Assembly (NCBI GenBank): GCA_041082245.1
Contig: JBDOIE010000140.1
Location: 1-14,422 of the forward strand
Origin: DAOTVY01 sp041082245
GTDB lineage: Bacteria > Chloroflexota > Chloroflexia > DTKN01
DNA length: 14,422 nucleotides
Direction of reading: 5' to 3'
The notes beneath the pieces were generated by a model. That model made no database searches. It had not been told where the DNA came from and saw only the letters and a program-made list of their open reading frames with translations. A program made the position numbers and the translations under genes. Below are positions 1-7,185 of the stretch, piece by piece (position 1 is the first letter of the stretch; each line of letters starts with the position of its first letter).

Positions 1-244
1 GCAGGGGCTCTGCCCCGGCCCTCAACCCCCTACCCCCGCCCAGCTCGCTCTTCAGTGGCAGGAAAGCAGTGCCTCGCAGCTTCCGGCCTGCTCGCACGGA
101 TACCGCCCGCCGCAGGGCATCAGCTCCCTGAGGGTAACCACAAATGCCTTCGGCTACGAACACTTCCGTGCCAGGCTGGGCAGATCCGGCCGGCCGATGT
201 ACGGCAGGTTCAGAGGCTTCCGTACGGCTTCTGCCGCACGCCCT
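1..244. other. Left-edge stretch with no confident gene
   Basis: This stretch lies downstream of the Lon stop codon and reaches the window edge. Short frames are open on both strands, as expected in GC-rich DNA, but none has a Shine-Dalgarno sequence or a recognisable protein. One minus-strand frame stays open to the left edge from a GTG near 165; it has no ribosome-binding site and resembles nothing I know. A short perfect inverted repeat (GGGGC-TCT-GCCCC, 4-16) sits at the extreme edge. It could be part of a terminator or of a dispersed GC-rich repeat, but its context is cut off. Confidence 0.4.
221..240 (-). terminator. Possible hairpin just after lon
   Basis: Positions 221-228 and 233-240 can pair as an 8-bp stem, with one G-U wobble in the minus-strand RNA, around a 4-base loop. 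The stem begins 4 bases after the lon stop codon. No T-tract follows on the minus strand, so it is a poor intrinsic terminator. It may instead protect the 3' end or be chance. Confidence 0.25.
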
Positions 245-2752
245 TCAGCTCTGCTCCAGGGCCTCGTCCGCCCGTCCGTCGCGCAGAGCCGCTTCCCAGA
301 CCTGGTCTACGGTATCGACGAAAACGAACTGCAGGTCCTGGCGCAGCTCGGGCGGCACCTCTTCCTCCAGGTCTGCACGGTTGCGCGAGGGCAGGATGAC
401 CGTGCGGATCCCGGCTCGGCGCGCGGCCAGTACCTTCTCCTTGATGCCTCCCACCGGAAGCACCCGACCGCGCAGGGTGATCTCCCCGGTCATCGCGACA
501 TCGTCGCGCACCGGCCGGCCGGTAAAGAGGGACGCGAGCGCGGTCGCGATCGCCACCCCGGCCGAGGGGCCGTCTTTCGGCTGCGCGCCCTCCGGGATGT
601 GGACGTGTACGTCCACACGGTCGTAGAAATCGGCCGGCAGGCCCAGCCGCTCCGCCTGTGAGCGCACGTAACTGAGCGCCGCCTGCGCAGATTCGCGCAT
701 GACCTCGCCCAGCTGGCCGGTGAGGATCAGGTGCTTGTTCCCCGGCATCTTGGTCGCTTCGATAAAGATGATCTCCCCGCCCATCGGGGTCACCGCGAGG
801 CCGGTCGCTACACCTGGCACCTCGGTACGCTCGGCTACCTCCGCGTAGTACCGACGCGGGCCCAGGTATTGCCGCACCCGGTCCGCATCCACCACGATCG
901 GGCCCGGCTTGCCCGCCGCGATCTCGCGTGCGACTTTACGGCACAGGCTGCCGATCTCCCGCTCCAGGTTGCGCACCCCGGCCTCGCGGGTATACTCGCG
1001 GCTGATCAGCCGAATCGCCTCGTCCTCGATGCGGATGTCGTTTTCCGTCAGGGCGTGCTCCTCCATCTGTCGGGGCACGAGGTACCGCCGCGCGATGTGG
1101 AACTTTTCCTCCTCGCTGTACCCCGCCAGGCGGATGATCTCCATCCGGTCCAGAAGAGGCGGAGAGATCGTCTCCGCGACGTTGGCCGTGGTGATGAAAA
1201 AGACCTTCGAGAGGTCAAAGGGGACATCCAGGTAATGATCCCGGAACTCCCGGTTCTGCTCCGGATCGAGCACCTCGAGCAGCGCCGAGGCCGGATCACC
1301 GCGAAAGTCTGCACCCACCTTGTCGATCTCGTCCATCATAAAGACAGGGTTGTTCGATCCCACCCGCCGGATGGCCTGGATGATCGTGCCCGGCATCGCG
1401 CCGATGTAGGTGCGGCGGTGGCCCCGGATCTCGGCCTCGTCGTGCACCCCACCGAGCGAGATGCGGATGAACTTGCGCCCCATCGCGCGGGCAATCGAGC
1501 GGCCCAGCGAGGTCTTGCCTACCCCGGGCGGGCCGATGAAGCAAAGGATCGCCCCCTTGCCCCGCTGAGCCTCGGCCTCTTTCCCGGCCTCCGTCCGCTG
1601 CAACCGCAACTGACGCACGGCCAGGAACTCCAGGATACGCTCCTTGACCTTCTCCAGGTCATAGTGATCCTCGTCCAGCACCTGGCGCGCATACTCGATG
1701 TCCAAGATATCCTCTGTGCTCTTGGACCAGGGGAGCGAGGCCAGCCATTCCAGGTAGGTGCGGATGACCCCGTACTCGGCCGCGGCAGGAGGCATATCGG
1801 CCAGTCGCCGCAGCTCGCGTTCCGCCTGCTCCTTGGCCTCGGGCGGCAGGTTTGCTTCCTCCAGCGCCTTGCGCAGGCGCTCGATCTCGATCTGGGTTTC
1901 GTCCGCCTCGCCAAGCTCCTGGCGGATCGCCTTCAGCTGCTCCCGCAGGAAATACTCCCGCTGCGCTTTGTCGATCCCGGTCTGGACCTGCGACTGGATC
2001 TTCTTTCCGAGTTCCAGCACTTCGGTCTCGCGCGTCAGCACGGTAACCAGCCGGCGGAGCTTGGCCTTGACGCTATCCTCCTCCAGGATCGCCTGCCGCT
2101 CCTCGAGCTCCATCCGGATGCTGGCCGCAAGCACGTACGCCAGCTGGCGCGGATCCTCGACGTTCATGATGAGCGCTTGGAGCTCCTCGGAGATCTGCGG
2201 GACCAGCGAGGCGAGTTTCTGGAACAGCTCCGTCAGGTTCCGCATGAGCGCCTCGACCTCGATGTCCTCCTCTACCGTCTCCGGCGCTCGCTCTACCCGG
2301 GCACGGAGGTAGGGATCCACGGAGACATACTCCAGGATGCGAATACGCTCAAGCCCTTGCACGGCCAGCCTCAGCGACCCATCCGGGAGCTTCAGCAGTT
2401 TGTGCACCAGGGACATCGTGCCCACACGGTAGAGCTGCTGTTCCGGGGAAAACTCCCCACTTTCCGTCTCCACGCGTGGCCTTACCGTAACCAACCCGAT
2501 CAGTCGCGACCCCAGCACGGCATCGTCGACCAGTTTCACCGCGCGGGGTTCGGTCACCGCCAAGGGAAAGACGGTGCGCGGAAAGATCACCACGTTTTGC
2601 AGCGGGAGGATCGGAAGCTCCGGGGGAACCTGAGGCCCGGCCGTACCGGATCCGCCCTCCCCACGGGGCTCGGGATCCGGAAGGCCGCCCTGGCCCTCCC
2701 CAGGGACCAAAAGAAGCGGGCGAATATCATCCATCCAGCCATCCATGGCCAT
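245..2752 (-). CDS. lon: ATP-dependent Lon protease (LonA type)
   Basis: This 835-residue protein is a cytoplasmic, ATP-driven serine protease (Ser-Lys dyad) that degrades misfolded and selected regulatory proteins as a homohexamer. The N-terminal LON substrate-binding domain starts near residue 44 (ELPILPLQNVVIFP) and runs to about 240, followed by a helical region. The AAA+ module has Walker A GPPGVGKT at 407-414 and Walker B FMMDEID at 471-477. The protease domain has the catalytic serine in PKDGPSAG (Ser730) and the lysine in GGIKEK (Lys773); their 43-residue separation matches E. coli Ser679/Lys722. The first 43 residues are a Gly/Pro-rich extension, slightly longer than usual. The ATG at 2752 is preceded by AAGGAGG about 5 bases upstream. 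The gene starts 37 bases after the hsp20 stop and has no promoter of its own that I can see, so the two are probably co-transcribed. The family assignment is very secure. Confidence 0.98.
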   Translation of the reverse strand: MAMDGWMDDIRPLLLVPGEGQGGLPDPEPRGEGGSGTAGPQVPPELPILPLQNVVIFPRTVFPLAVTEPRAVKLVDDAVLGSRLIGLVTVRPRVETESGEFSPEQQLYRVGTMSLVHKLLKLPDGSLRLAVQGLERIRILEYVSVDPYLRARVERAPETVEEDIEVEALMRNLTELFQKLASLVPQISEELQALIMNVEDPRQLAYVLAASIRMELEERQAILEEDSVKAKLRRLVTVLTRETEVLELGKKIQSQVQTGIDKAQREYFLREQLKAIRQELGEADETQIEIERLRKALEEANLPPEAKEQAERELRRLADMPPAAAEYGVIRTYLEWLASLPWSKSTEDILDIEYARQVLDEDHYDLEKVKERILEFLAVRQLRLQRTEAGKEAEAQRGKGAILCFIGPPGVGKTSLGRSIARAMGRKFIRISLGGVHDEAEIRGHRRTYIGAMPGTIIQAIRRVGSNNPVFMMDEIDKVGADFRGDPASALLEVLDPEQNREFRDHYLDVPFDLSKVFFITTANVAETISPPLLDRMEIIRLAGYSEEEKFHIARRYLVPRQMEEHALTENDIRIEDEAIRLISREYTREAGVRNLEREIGSLCRKVAREIAAGKPGPIVVDADRVRQYLGPRRYYAEVAERTEVPGVATGLAVTPMGGEIIFIEATKMPGNKHLILTGQLGEVMRESAQAALSYVRSQAERLGLPADFYDRVDVHVHIPEGAQPKDGPSAGVAIATALASLFTGRPVRDDVAMTGEITLRGRVLPVGGIKEKVLAARRAGIRTVILPSRNRADLEEEVPPELRQDLQFVFVDTVDQVWEAALRDGRADEALEQS

Positions 2753-2789
2753 TTAGGCCTCCTTGTCGCAATCCTGCAGCTTCGCAGGC

Positions 2790-3248
2790 TCAGTCTCCCT
2801 CGACCGTGATTTCGACGCGCCGGACTTCTTCTCCCGGCCGCGCGCGACGGGGCAGGACGATGCGCAGGAACCCGTCATCGTAAGTTGCCCGGACCGCGTC
2901 CTCCTGCACCGGCCACGGGAGGAAAATCTGCACGCAGAAGGGACCGTAGTTGACCCCCATCTGGTGGTAAGAAAGCTGTTCCGCCGGTCGGTCGTCCGGG
3001 CGGTAGCCGGAGACGGTCAGGGTGCGCTCGTCCAGGATGACGTCGATCTCCTTCTCCCGCATGCCGGCCAGCTCCATCTTTACCACCAGCCCTTCCTGGG
3101 TCTCGTAGACATCCGTGGGGGGTCGCCAGGTCTCCTGGGGGCAGTAGATGCCTCCCGTGTGGCGCCCCCACATGTCGCTGAAAAGGCGCTCCATCTCGCG
3201 CTGGACGAACTCCAGGTCCTGAAAGACGACCCTGCGAATGATCCGCAT
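2790..3248 (-). CDS. hsp20: Small heat-shock protein, Hsp20/alpha-crystallin family
   Basis: This 152-residue protein is an ATP-independent holdase chaperone that binds unfolding proteins, normally as a large oligomer. The alpha-crystallin domain spans about residues 41-134. It begins WRPPTDVYE and ends with the family signature around 121-133 (ATYDDGFLRIVLP, the A-x-x-x-G-x-L pattern). A C-terminal I-T-V at 147-149 matches the I-x-I/V motif that docks subunits. The N-terminal arm of about 40 residues is typical. The ATG at 3248 has GGAGG 5 bases upstream. It is the first gene of an operon with lon, which suggests that holding and degrading damaged proteins are induced together. The 97-base leader may fold over the ribosome-binding site (see 3253-3282). 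The family is certain; the native substrates are unknown. Confidence 0.95.
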   Translation of the reverse strand: MRIIRRVVFQDLEFVQREMERLFSDMWGRHTGGIYCPQETWRPPTDVYETQEGLVVKMELAGMREKEIDVILDERTLTVSGYRPDDRPAEQLSYHQMGVNYGPFCVQIFLPWPVQEDAVRATYDDGFLRIVLPRRARPGEEVRRVEITVEGD

Positions 3249-3252
3249 GGTG

Positions 3253-3282
3253 ACCTCCGCGGCACCCCGGTCGTGCGGCGGC
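3253..3282 (-). promoter_or_regulatory. Hairpin sequestering the hsp20 ribosome-binding site (candidate RNA thermometer)
   Basis: In the minus-strand leader RNA, GCCGCCGC (3282-3275) can pair with GCGGAGGU (3260-3253), which contains the GGAGG Shine-Dalgarno sequence of hsp20. Seven of eight positions pair, including one G-U; there is one G-A mismatch inside the Shine-Dalgarno stretch, and the loop is 14 bases. Imperfect helices over the ribosome-binding site of small heat-shock genes are the hallmark of ROSE-type and related RNA thermometers. The pairing is seen in the sequence. Thermosensing is inferred and untested, and other folds of this GC-rich leader are possible. Confidence 0.4.
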
Positions 3283-3351
3283 GCCTATCGAGCGAACCGT
3301 GCAGCCTGGACATCGGCGAAAAACAGCAAGCCTGCTTCCCTTGACACGGCT

Positions 3352-3380
3352 ATTCTAGCAGCGGGGCCTTTGCCTGTCAA
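3352..3380 (-). promoter_or_regulatory. Sigma-70 promoter of the hsp20-lon operon
   Basis: Read on the minus strand, TTGACA (3380-3375), a 17-base spacer and TAGAAT (3357-3352) form a near-consensus housekeeping promoter. A TGC directly before the -10 gives an extended -10 element. Transcription would start near 3345, leaving a leader of about 97 bases before hsp20. No CIRCE element (the HrcA operator) was seen, so heat control, if present, must use another route. Confidence 0.85.
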
Positions 3381-3394
3381 TCGCGCGATTGACA
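3375..3394. repeat. Perfect 20-bp palindrome at the centre of divergent promoters
   Basis: TGTCAATCGCGCGATTGACA is a perfect inverted repeat. Its outer six bases on each side are the -35 hexamers (TTGACA) of the two divergent promoters. The inner eight bases, TCGCGCGA, are not needed for either promoter yet are also self-complementary. This could be the operator of a dimeric regulator that represses or co-regulates both operons, or simple symmetry of two consensus boxes plus chance. Confidence 0.6.
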
Positions 3395-3417
3395 AAGTGG
3401 GCGCTTGTGGCTATGAT
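3389..3417 (+). promoter_or_regulatory. Sigma-70 promoter of the UPF0104-FAD-UbiA operon
   Basis: TTGACA (3389-3394), a 17-base spacer and TATGAT (3412-3417) predict a start near 3424. That leaves about 32 bases of leader before the GTG at 3456. The promoter is divergent from the hsp20 promoter, with only 8 bases between the two -35 boxes. Confidence 0.85.
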
Positions 3418-3455
3418 GACGGCGCGCGTCGAGGACACAGGGAAACGAGGAGACC

Positions 3456-4544
3456 GTGAAGCTCGGAGCTCGTGCTACCGAAACACCCTTGCCAGCCTAC
3501 CGCCGTGGCCTATTGGGCCACCTGCGGAGGCGCTGGCAGGTTTATCTCGGGTTGCTGATCAGCGCCTTCTTCCTGTACCGTATCCTTTCCCAGATGCAGG
3601 CCCAGCTCGGCGCGCTGTGGCAGGAACTCCGTGGGGCCCACTACCTTTGGATCGTGCCGGGAGTCGCTGTCTACTTCCTGGGGGTATGGGCTCGCACTTG
3701 GCGCTGGCACTATATGCTGCGGCCCGTACAGCGCGTGCCGTTACACCGGCTTTTTCCCATCGTCTGCATCGGCTATATGGGAAACAACATCTATCCCGCG
3801 CGCGCGGGGGAAGTGCTGCGCGCTTACGTGCTCCGGCGCGAGCACGCCGTGAGCATCAGCGCTTCGCTGGCTACGATCGTTGCGGAGCGCATCTTCGACG
3901 GGATCGTGATGCTCCTGTTCGTCTTTGTGGGGCTACCGTTCGTGCCCGCCATCCCTCCGGAGTGGCGGCGCGTCGTGGTGGTCTTTACCCTGGTGTTCTT
4001 CGGCGCATTGTTTGCCTTCTTCCTGATCGCGGCTTCCCCACATCGCACGCAGCGGGTGTATGCATGGCTGATCGAGCGGCTCATCCCTCGACGGTTCCGG
4101 GCGCCCGTGCAGGGGGTTGCGGACCGGTTCCTCGAAGGGCTTCGTTGCCTACGTAGCCCGCGCGACCTCGGGATGATCTTTATGACCTCGGTCGTGGTGT
4201 GGCTTGCGGAAACGGTCAAGTACTGGTTCGTGATGCACGGGTTCCCCTTCTCCGTGCCGTTCTACGTGCTTATGCTGATGAACGGGGTGGTGAACCTGAT
4301 GACCACGCTTCCGGCGAGCCCGGGCTACATCGGCACCTTCGACTGGCCGGGGATCGAGGTACTCGTGAGCTATCTGGGGGAAGGGAGCCGAGGTGTCGCT
4401 ACCGCCTATACTTTCGTGTTGCACGTGGCCCTCTGGTTCCCGATTACTGCCCTCGGCGCCTTCTACATGCTCCGGCGCGGGCTCTCGTGGGGTACGGTGC
4501 AGCGCGAACTGACGGAAAGCAGCCCGGAAAAGGAGGAGGCGTGA
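3456..4544 (+). CDS. UPF0104 / YbhN-like integral membrane protein (flippase-like, LPG-synthase TM domain)
   Basis: This 362-residue polytopic membrane protein belongs to the family containing YbhN/AglD and the transmembrane half of MprF (lysylphosphatidylglycerol synthase). A basic N-terminus (GHLRRRW, 21-27) precedes several hydrophobic segments, roughly at 28-44, 63-80, 148-165, 172-192 and more towards the C-terminus. The family signature lies at about 106-149: GYMGNNIYPARAGEVLRAYV followed by TIVAERIFDGI. The catalytic aminoacyl-transfer domain of MprF is absent, so it is not expected to aminoacylate lipids. Relatives are often encoded beside polyprenyl-glycosyl or lipid genes, and some are proposed to move lipids across the membrane. 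The GTG start has GAGGAG about 5 bases upstream and lies just downstream of a strong promoter. Its stop overlaps the next start as GTGA, implying translational coupling. The family is secure; the substrate is unknown. Confidence 0.88.
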   Translation: MKLGARATETPLPAYRRGLLGHLRRRWQVYLGLLISAFFLYRILSQMQAQLGALWQELRGAHYLWIVPGVAVYFLGVWARTWRWHYMLRPVQRVPLHRLFPIVCIGYMGNNIYPARAGEVLRAYVLRREHAVSISASLATIVAERIFDGIVMLLFVFVGLPFVPAIPPEWRRVVVVFTLVFFGALFAFFLIAASPHRTQRVYAWLIERLIPRRFRAPVQGVADRFLEGLRCLRSPRDLGMIFMTSVVVWLAETVKYWFVMHGFPFSVPFYVLMLMNGVVNLMTTLPASPGYIGTFDWPGIEVLVSYLGEGSRGVATAYTFVLHVALWFPITALGAFYMLRRGLSWGTVQRELTESSPEKEEA

Positions 4545-5845
4545 AGGTCGCGATCGTCGGCGCCGGCTACACGGGACTGGCCGCGGGGTACGAACTGGCC
4601 CGCTCCGGCCATCCGGTCGAGATCTTCGAGGCGGCAGCAGAGGTCGGCGGCCAGGCAAGGACTTTCCCTATCGGGGGGACGCGGCTCGAGGCCTTTTACC
4701 ACCACCTTTTTCTAAGCGATCGAGAGATCCTGGCGCTCGCGGAAGAGCTGGGACTTGCCGGACGCATCGCCTGGATTCCCTCGAAGGTGGGAGTGCTTTA
4801 CGGTGGGCGGATCTACCCCTTCAGCACCCCGCTGGACCTGCTCCGTTTCGGGCCGCTTGCGCCCTGGAACCGGCTGCGGCTGGGGCTGGTGATCCTTTAC
4901 CTCCAGCACACGCGCAACTGGCGCGCTTTCGAGCGCACCACGGCCGATGCGTGGATCCCCCGCTGGGCCGGCCGCCAGGCCTACGAGGTGCTGTGGCGGG
5001 CGCTGCTCTCGGGCAAGTTCGGGGACGCGTACGAACAGGTTTCGATGGCCTGGTTCTGGGGCAAGGTCTACCTGCGCGGGGGCTCGCGCAAAGGGCTGGG
5101 GGCGGAGCGCCTCGGGTACCCTGAAGGGAGCTTTCAGGTGCTGACCGATGCTCTGGTCGAGTCGATCCGCCGCCAGGGTGGGGTCCTCCACACGGCCACG
5201 CCTGTGCGCCGCATCCTCCCGGAGGAAGGACGGGCGCGCTACCTGCTGCTGGAGGGCGGGACGCAGGCCGGCCCCTTCGACGCGATCGTCGCGACCGTTC
5301 CTTCCCCGGCCTTTCTGGAGATGGTACCCGAACTCCCGGAGCCCTACGTTCGGCTGGTTGCCGGGATTCGCTACCAGGTAGCCCTCTGCCTGGTGCTGCA
5401 GCTCCGCCGGCCGCTGAGTCCCATCTACTGGTTGAACATCAGCGACCCGGAGAGCCCTTTCGTAGGGGCGATCGAGCACACGAACTACATCCCTCCCGAG
5501 GTGTACGGCGGCCGACACATCCTCTACCTCACGAATTACCTCGCCCCCGGCCACCCCTACCTGGGGTGCTCGAAGGAGGAGCTGCTCGCGCACTACCTCC
5601 CCGGGATCCGGCGCATCAACCCGGCTTTCACACCGGACTGGGTGGAGGAGCTTTGGCTCTTCCAGGACCCCGGAGCCCAACCGGTAGTTACCCCCCACTA
5701 CTCGCAGCGTATCCCGTCCCACCGTACACCGATCCCCGGACTCTACCTGGCCAACACGACGCAGATCTACCCGGAGGACCGCGGTACGAACTACAGCGTG
5801 CGGCTGGGGCGCAAGATCGCGCGCGAAGTGATGGCCGGTGGGTAG
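4541..5845 (+). CDS. FAD-dependent oxidoreductase, amine oxidase / phytoene desaturase-like
   Basis: This 434-residue flavoprotein opens directly with a Rossmann FAD site. VKVAIVGAGYTG gives G7-x-G9-x-x-G12, Glu30 would bind the adenosine ribose, and GGQAR follows at 36-40. The C-terminus carries the matching FAD-closing motif, from IPGLYLANTTQIYPEDRG to the NYSVRLG that follows (about 398-422). This is the overall plan of amine oxidases, protoporphyrinogen oxidases, carotenoid desaturases and UDP-galactopyranose mutase. The middle, substrate-facing part is not diagnostic, so I do not assign a reaction. The GTG at 4541 is chosen because the FAD motif begins at once, AGGAGGA lies just upstream, and it overlaps the previous stop. 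The frame is open further upstream, but that part is inside the membrane-protein gene. Its neighbours suggest oxidation of a polyprenyl or other lipid substrate. Confidence 0.88.
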   Translation: MKVAIVGAGYTGLAAGYELARSGHPVEIFEAAAEVGGQARTFPIGGTRLEAFYHHLFLSDREILALAEELGLAGRIAWIPSKVGVLYGGRIYPFSTPLDLLRFGPLAPWNRLRLGLVILYLQHTRNWRAFERTTADAWIPRWAGRQAYEVLWRALLSGKFGDAYEQVSMAWFWGKVYLRGGSRKGLGAERLGYPEGSFQVLTDALVESIRRQGGVLHTATPVRRILPEEGRARYLLLEGGTQAGPFDAIVATVPSPAFLEMVPELPEPYVRLVAGIRYQVALCLVLQLRRPLSPIYWLNISDPESPFVGAIEHTNYIPPEVYGGRHILYLTNYLAPGHPYLGCSKEELLAHYLPGIRRINPAFTPDWVEELWLFQDPGAQPVVTPHYSQRIPSHRTPIPGLYLANTTQIYPEDRGTNYSVRLGRKIAREVMAGG

Positions 5846-5872
5846 ACAACTTCTTGAAACAGGAGGCTCGTA

Positions 5873-6886
5873 ATGCTTCGGACCTGGCTCACCATCCTCA
5901 GCACCGGGAACATCCCTCCGGGCCGGCCAATGGACGCGGTATCCCGCTGGCTCCTGGCCACAAGGGCAGAGGTGCTCTCGATGACGATCACCTCAGGGAT
6001 GATCGGGGGACTCCTTGCCCAGCCAAAAGAACCCCGGCAATGGCTCCTGTGGCTCGCCTGCGTGGTGGGGATCACCCTGGCGCACGCGAGCAACAACATG
6101 CTGAACGACTACTTCGACTACAAGGCCGGCCTCGATACGCCGGACTATGCCCGCGTGCAGTATGCCCCGCATCCGATCGTCGGAGGCCTGATGAGCGAAC
6201 GCACGCTGCTTGCCGGCGCGGGCGTGCTCCTGGGGATCGACGCCCTTCTCGCCGCCGTGCTGACCTGGCTGCGCGGCTGGCCGGTATTGCTCTTTGCTGG
6301 GCTGGGGCTTTTCATCAGCATCTTCTACACCGCAGAACCGATCCGCCTGAAGCGCGTCGGGTTGGGAGAACTCGCGGTGTTCCTCGTGTGGGGCCCGCTG
6401 ATGACCGGCGGCACCTACTACGTCGTCGCCGGCCGGATCCCCTGGTGGGTGTGGCTTGCCTCCCTACCGTACTCTTTTATCGTGACCACGGTGCTCCTCG
6501 GCAAGCACATCGACAAGCGGGAGATGGACGCCGTCCGGGGAGTACGCACACTCCCGGTGCTGCTGGGGGAAAGGGGTGCCCGGAAACTCACACAGGGGTT
6601 GATGGTGCTGTTCTATCCTCTGATTGCAGCACTCGTGCTGGTCCCGGCGCCCGATACGCCCTGGGGGCGGGCGCTGCCTGTGTGGACGCTGCTCACGCTC
6701 TTCTCGATCCCTCGCCTTCTTCGCATCCTGCGCGCGTATAACGCCCCGAAGCCGGCCGAACCGCCCCCGCGCTACCCGATCTGGCCACTCTGGTTTGTAG
6801 CCTGGGCGTTCTTGCTCACGCGCTCTACCGGCCTTTACTACATCTTGGGGCTCATTCTGGGATGGATCTTCCCCCTGCGATGGTAG
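5873..6886 (+). CDS. UbiA-family prenyltransferase (MenA-like)
   Basis: This 337-residue integral membrane enzyme should transfer a polyprenyl group from its diphosphate to an acceptor. Two Asp-rich Mg-diphosphate motifs are present: NDYFDYKAGLD at 78-88 and D214-KREM-D219, followed by VRGVRTLPVLLG. The second block resembles MenA (1,4-dihydroxy-2-naphthoate prenyltransferase), whose equivalent region also ends in TL-x-V-x-LG. Hydrophobic helices fill the rest, including roughly 58-74, 113-133, 138-152, 166-186, 191-209 and 243-258. The ATG has CAGGAGG upstream and begins 27 bases after the oxidoreductase stop, in the same operon. No other menaquinone genes are visible, so a quinone role is possible but not shown. 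Other acceptors, such as a lipid or sugar-phosphate head group, remain open. Confidence 0.88.
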   Translation: MLRTWLTILSTGNIPPGRPMDAVSRWLLATRAEVLSMTITSGMIGGLLAQPKEPRQWLLWLACVVGITLAHASNNMLNDYFDYKAGLDTPDYARVQYAPHPIVGGLMSERTLLAGAGVLLGIDALLAAVLTWLRGWPVLLFAGLGLFISIFYTAEPIRLKRVGLGELAVFLVWGPLMTGGTYYVVAGRIPWWVWLASLPYSFIVTTVLLGKHIDKREMDAVRGVRTLPVLLGERGARKLTQGLMVLFYPLIAALVLVPAPDTPWGRALPVWTLLTLFSIPRLLRILRAYNAPKPAEPPPRYPIWPLWFVAWAFLLTRSTGLYYILGLILGWIFPLRW

Positions 6887-7061
6887 GCGCGGCCGCAGGG
6901 GAGCGTTGGACGCCCTTCGAGAGCCGCCCATACCGTGGACATGGGGCCGATGGAGCCGGCCTGCAACGAGGATCGCGCTGCACGAGCCCGGATGGTCACC
7001 CTGGATTGTTTCGCCGGAGCAAAGTGAGCGAGACCGGAACTGGTTTGGGAAAGCAGGCGCC

Positions 7062-7091
7062 GCAGGTGTGAGAGCGAGCTCTGCACGCTGC
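7062..7091 (+). terminator. Possible terminator hairpin of the UbiA operon
   Basis: GCAG (7062-7065) pairs with CTGC (7088-7091), GTG (7068-7070) with CAC (7084-7086) and AGAG (7071-7074) with CTCT (7079-7082), around a CGAG loop with small internal loops. Only three Ts follow. It is placed to end the plus-strand operon about 175 bases after its last stop codon, but is weak by standard criteria. Confidence 0.3.
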
Positions 7092-7105
7092 TTTGGGGAA
7101 AAATA

Positions 7106-7135
7106 GAGGGCGGGGGCTACAAATCCCCCGCCCTC
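7106..7135 (-). terminator. Intrinsic terminator of the solute-binding lipoprotein gene
   Basis: GAGGGCGGGGG (7106-7116) and CCCCCGCCCTC (7125-7135) form a perfect 11-bp GC stem with an 8-base loop. On the minus strand the stem is followed at once by TATTTTT, the expected U-tract. On the plus strand the downstream bases are not T-rich, so it mainly serves the minus-strand gene, whose stop lies 50 bases away. Confidence 0.88.
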
Positions 7136-7185
7136 CTGGTGTCCTGACGTGTCCGGAGAGGCGCCCCACATCCACAGGACAGCGC

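Larger units (their letters stand above)
6887..7185. other. Convergent intergenic spacer
   Basis: These 299 bases separate the UbiA stop from the stop of the minus-strand lipoprotein. A TTG-initiated plus-strand frame (6906-7106) is open but rich in Trp, lacks a good ribosome-binding site and resembles no family I know. Two hairpins near the right end are listed separately. An 8-bp inverted repeat (6872-6879 with 6894-6901) spans the UbiA stop codon but has no T-tract. I see no tRNA or recognisable structured RNA. Confidence 0.5.

Noticed and set aside
731..2809. A 692-codon open frame on the plus strand opposite lon
   Set aside because: It is antisense to a gene with intact Lon motifs, has no recognisable domain, and arises from GC-rich codons read in reverse.
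3249..3345. A CIRCE/HrcA operator or sigma-32-type promoter for hsp20
   Set aside because: No TTAGCACTC-type inverted repeat is present, and the promoter matches the sigma-70 consensus.
6906..7106. A TTG-started 66-codon plus-strand frame after UbiA
   Set aside because: Unusual Trp content, poor ribosome-binding site, no family resemblance; more likely chance.
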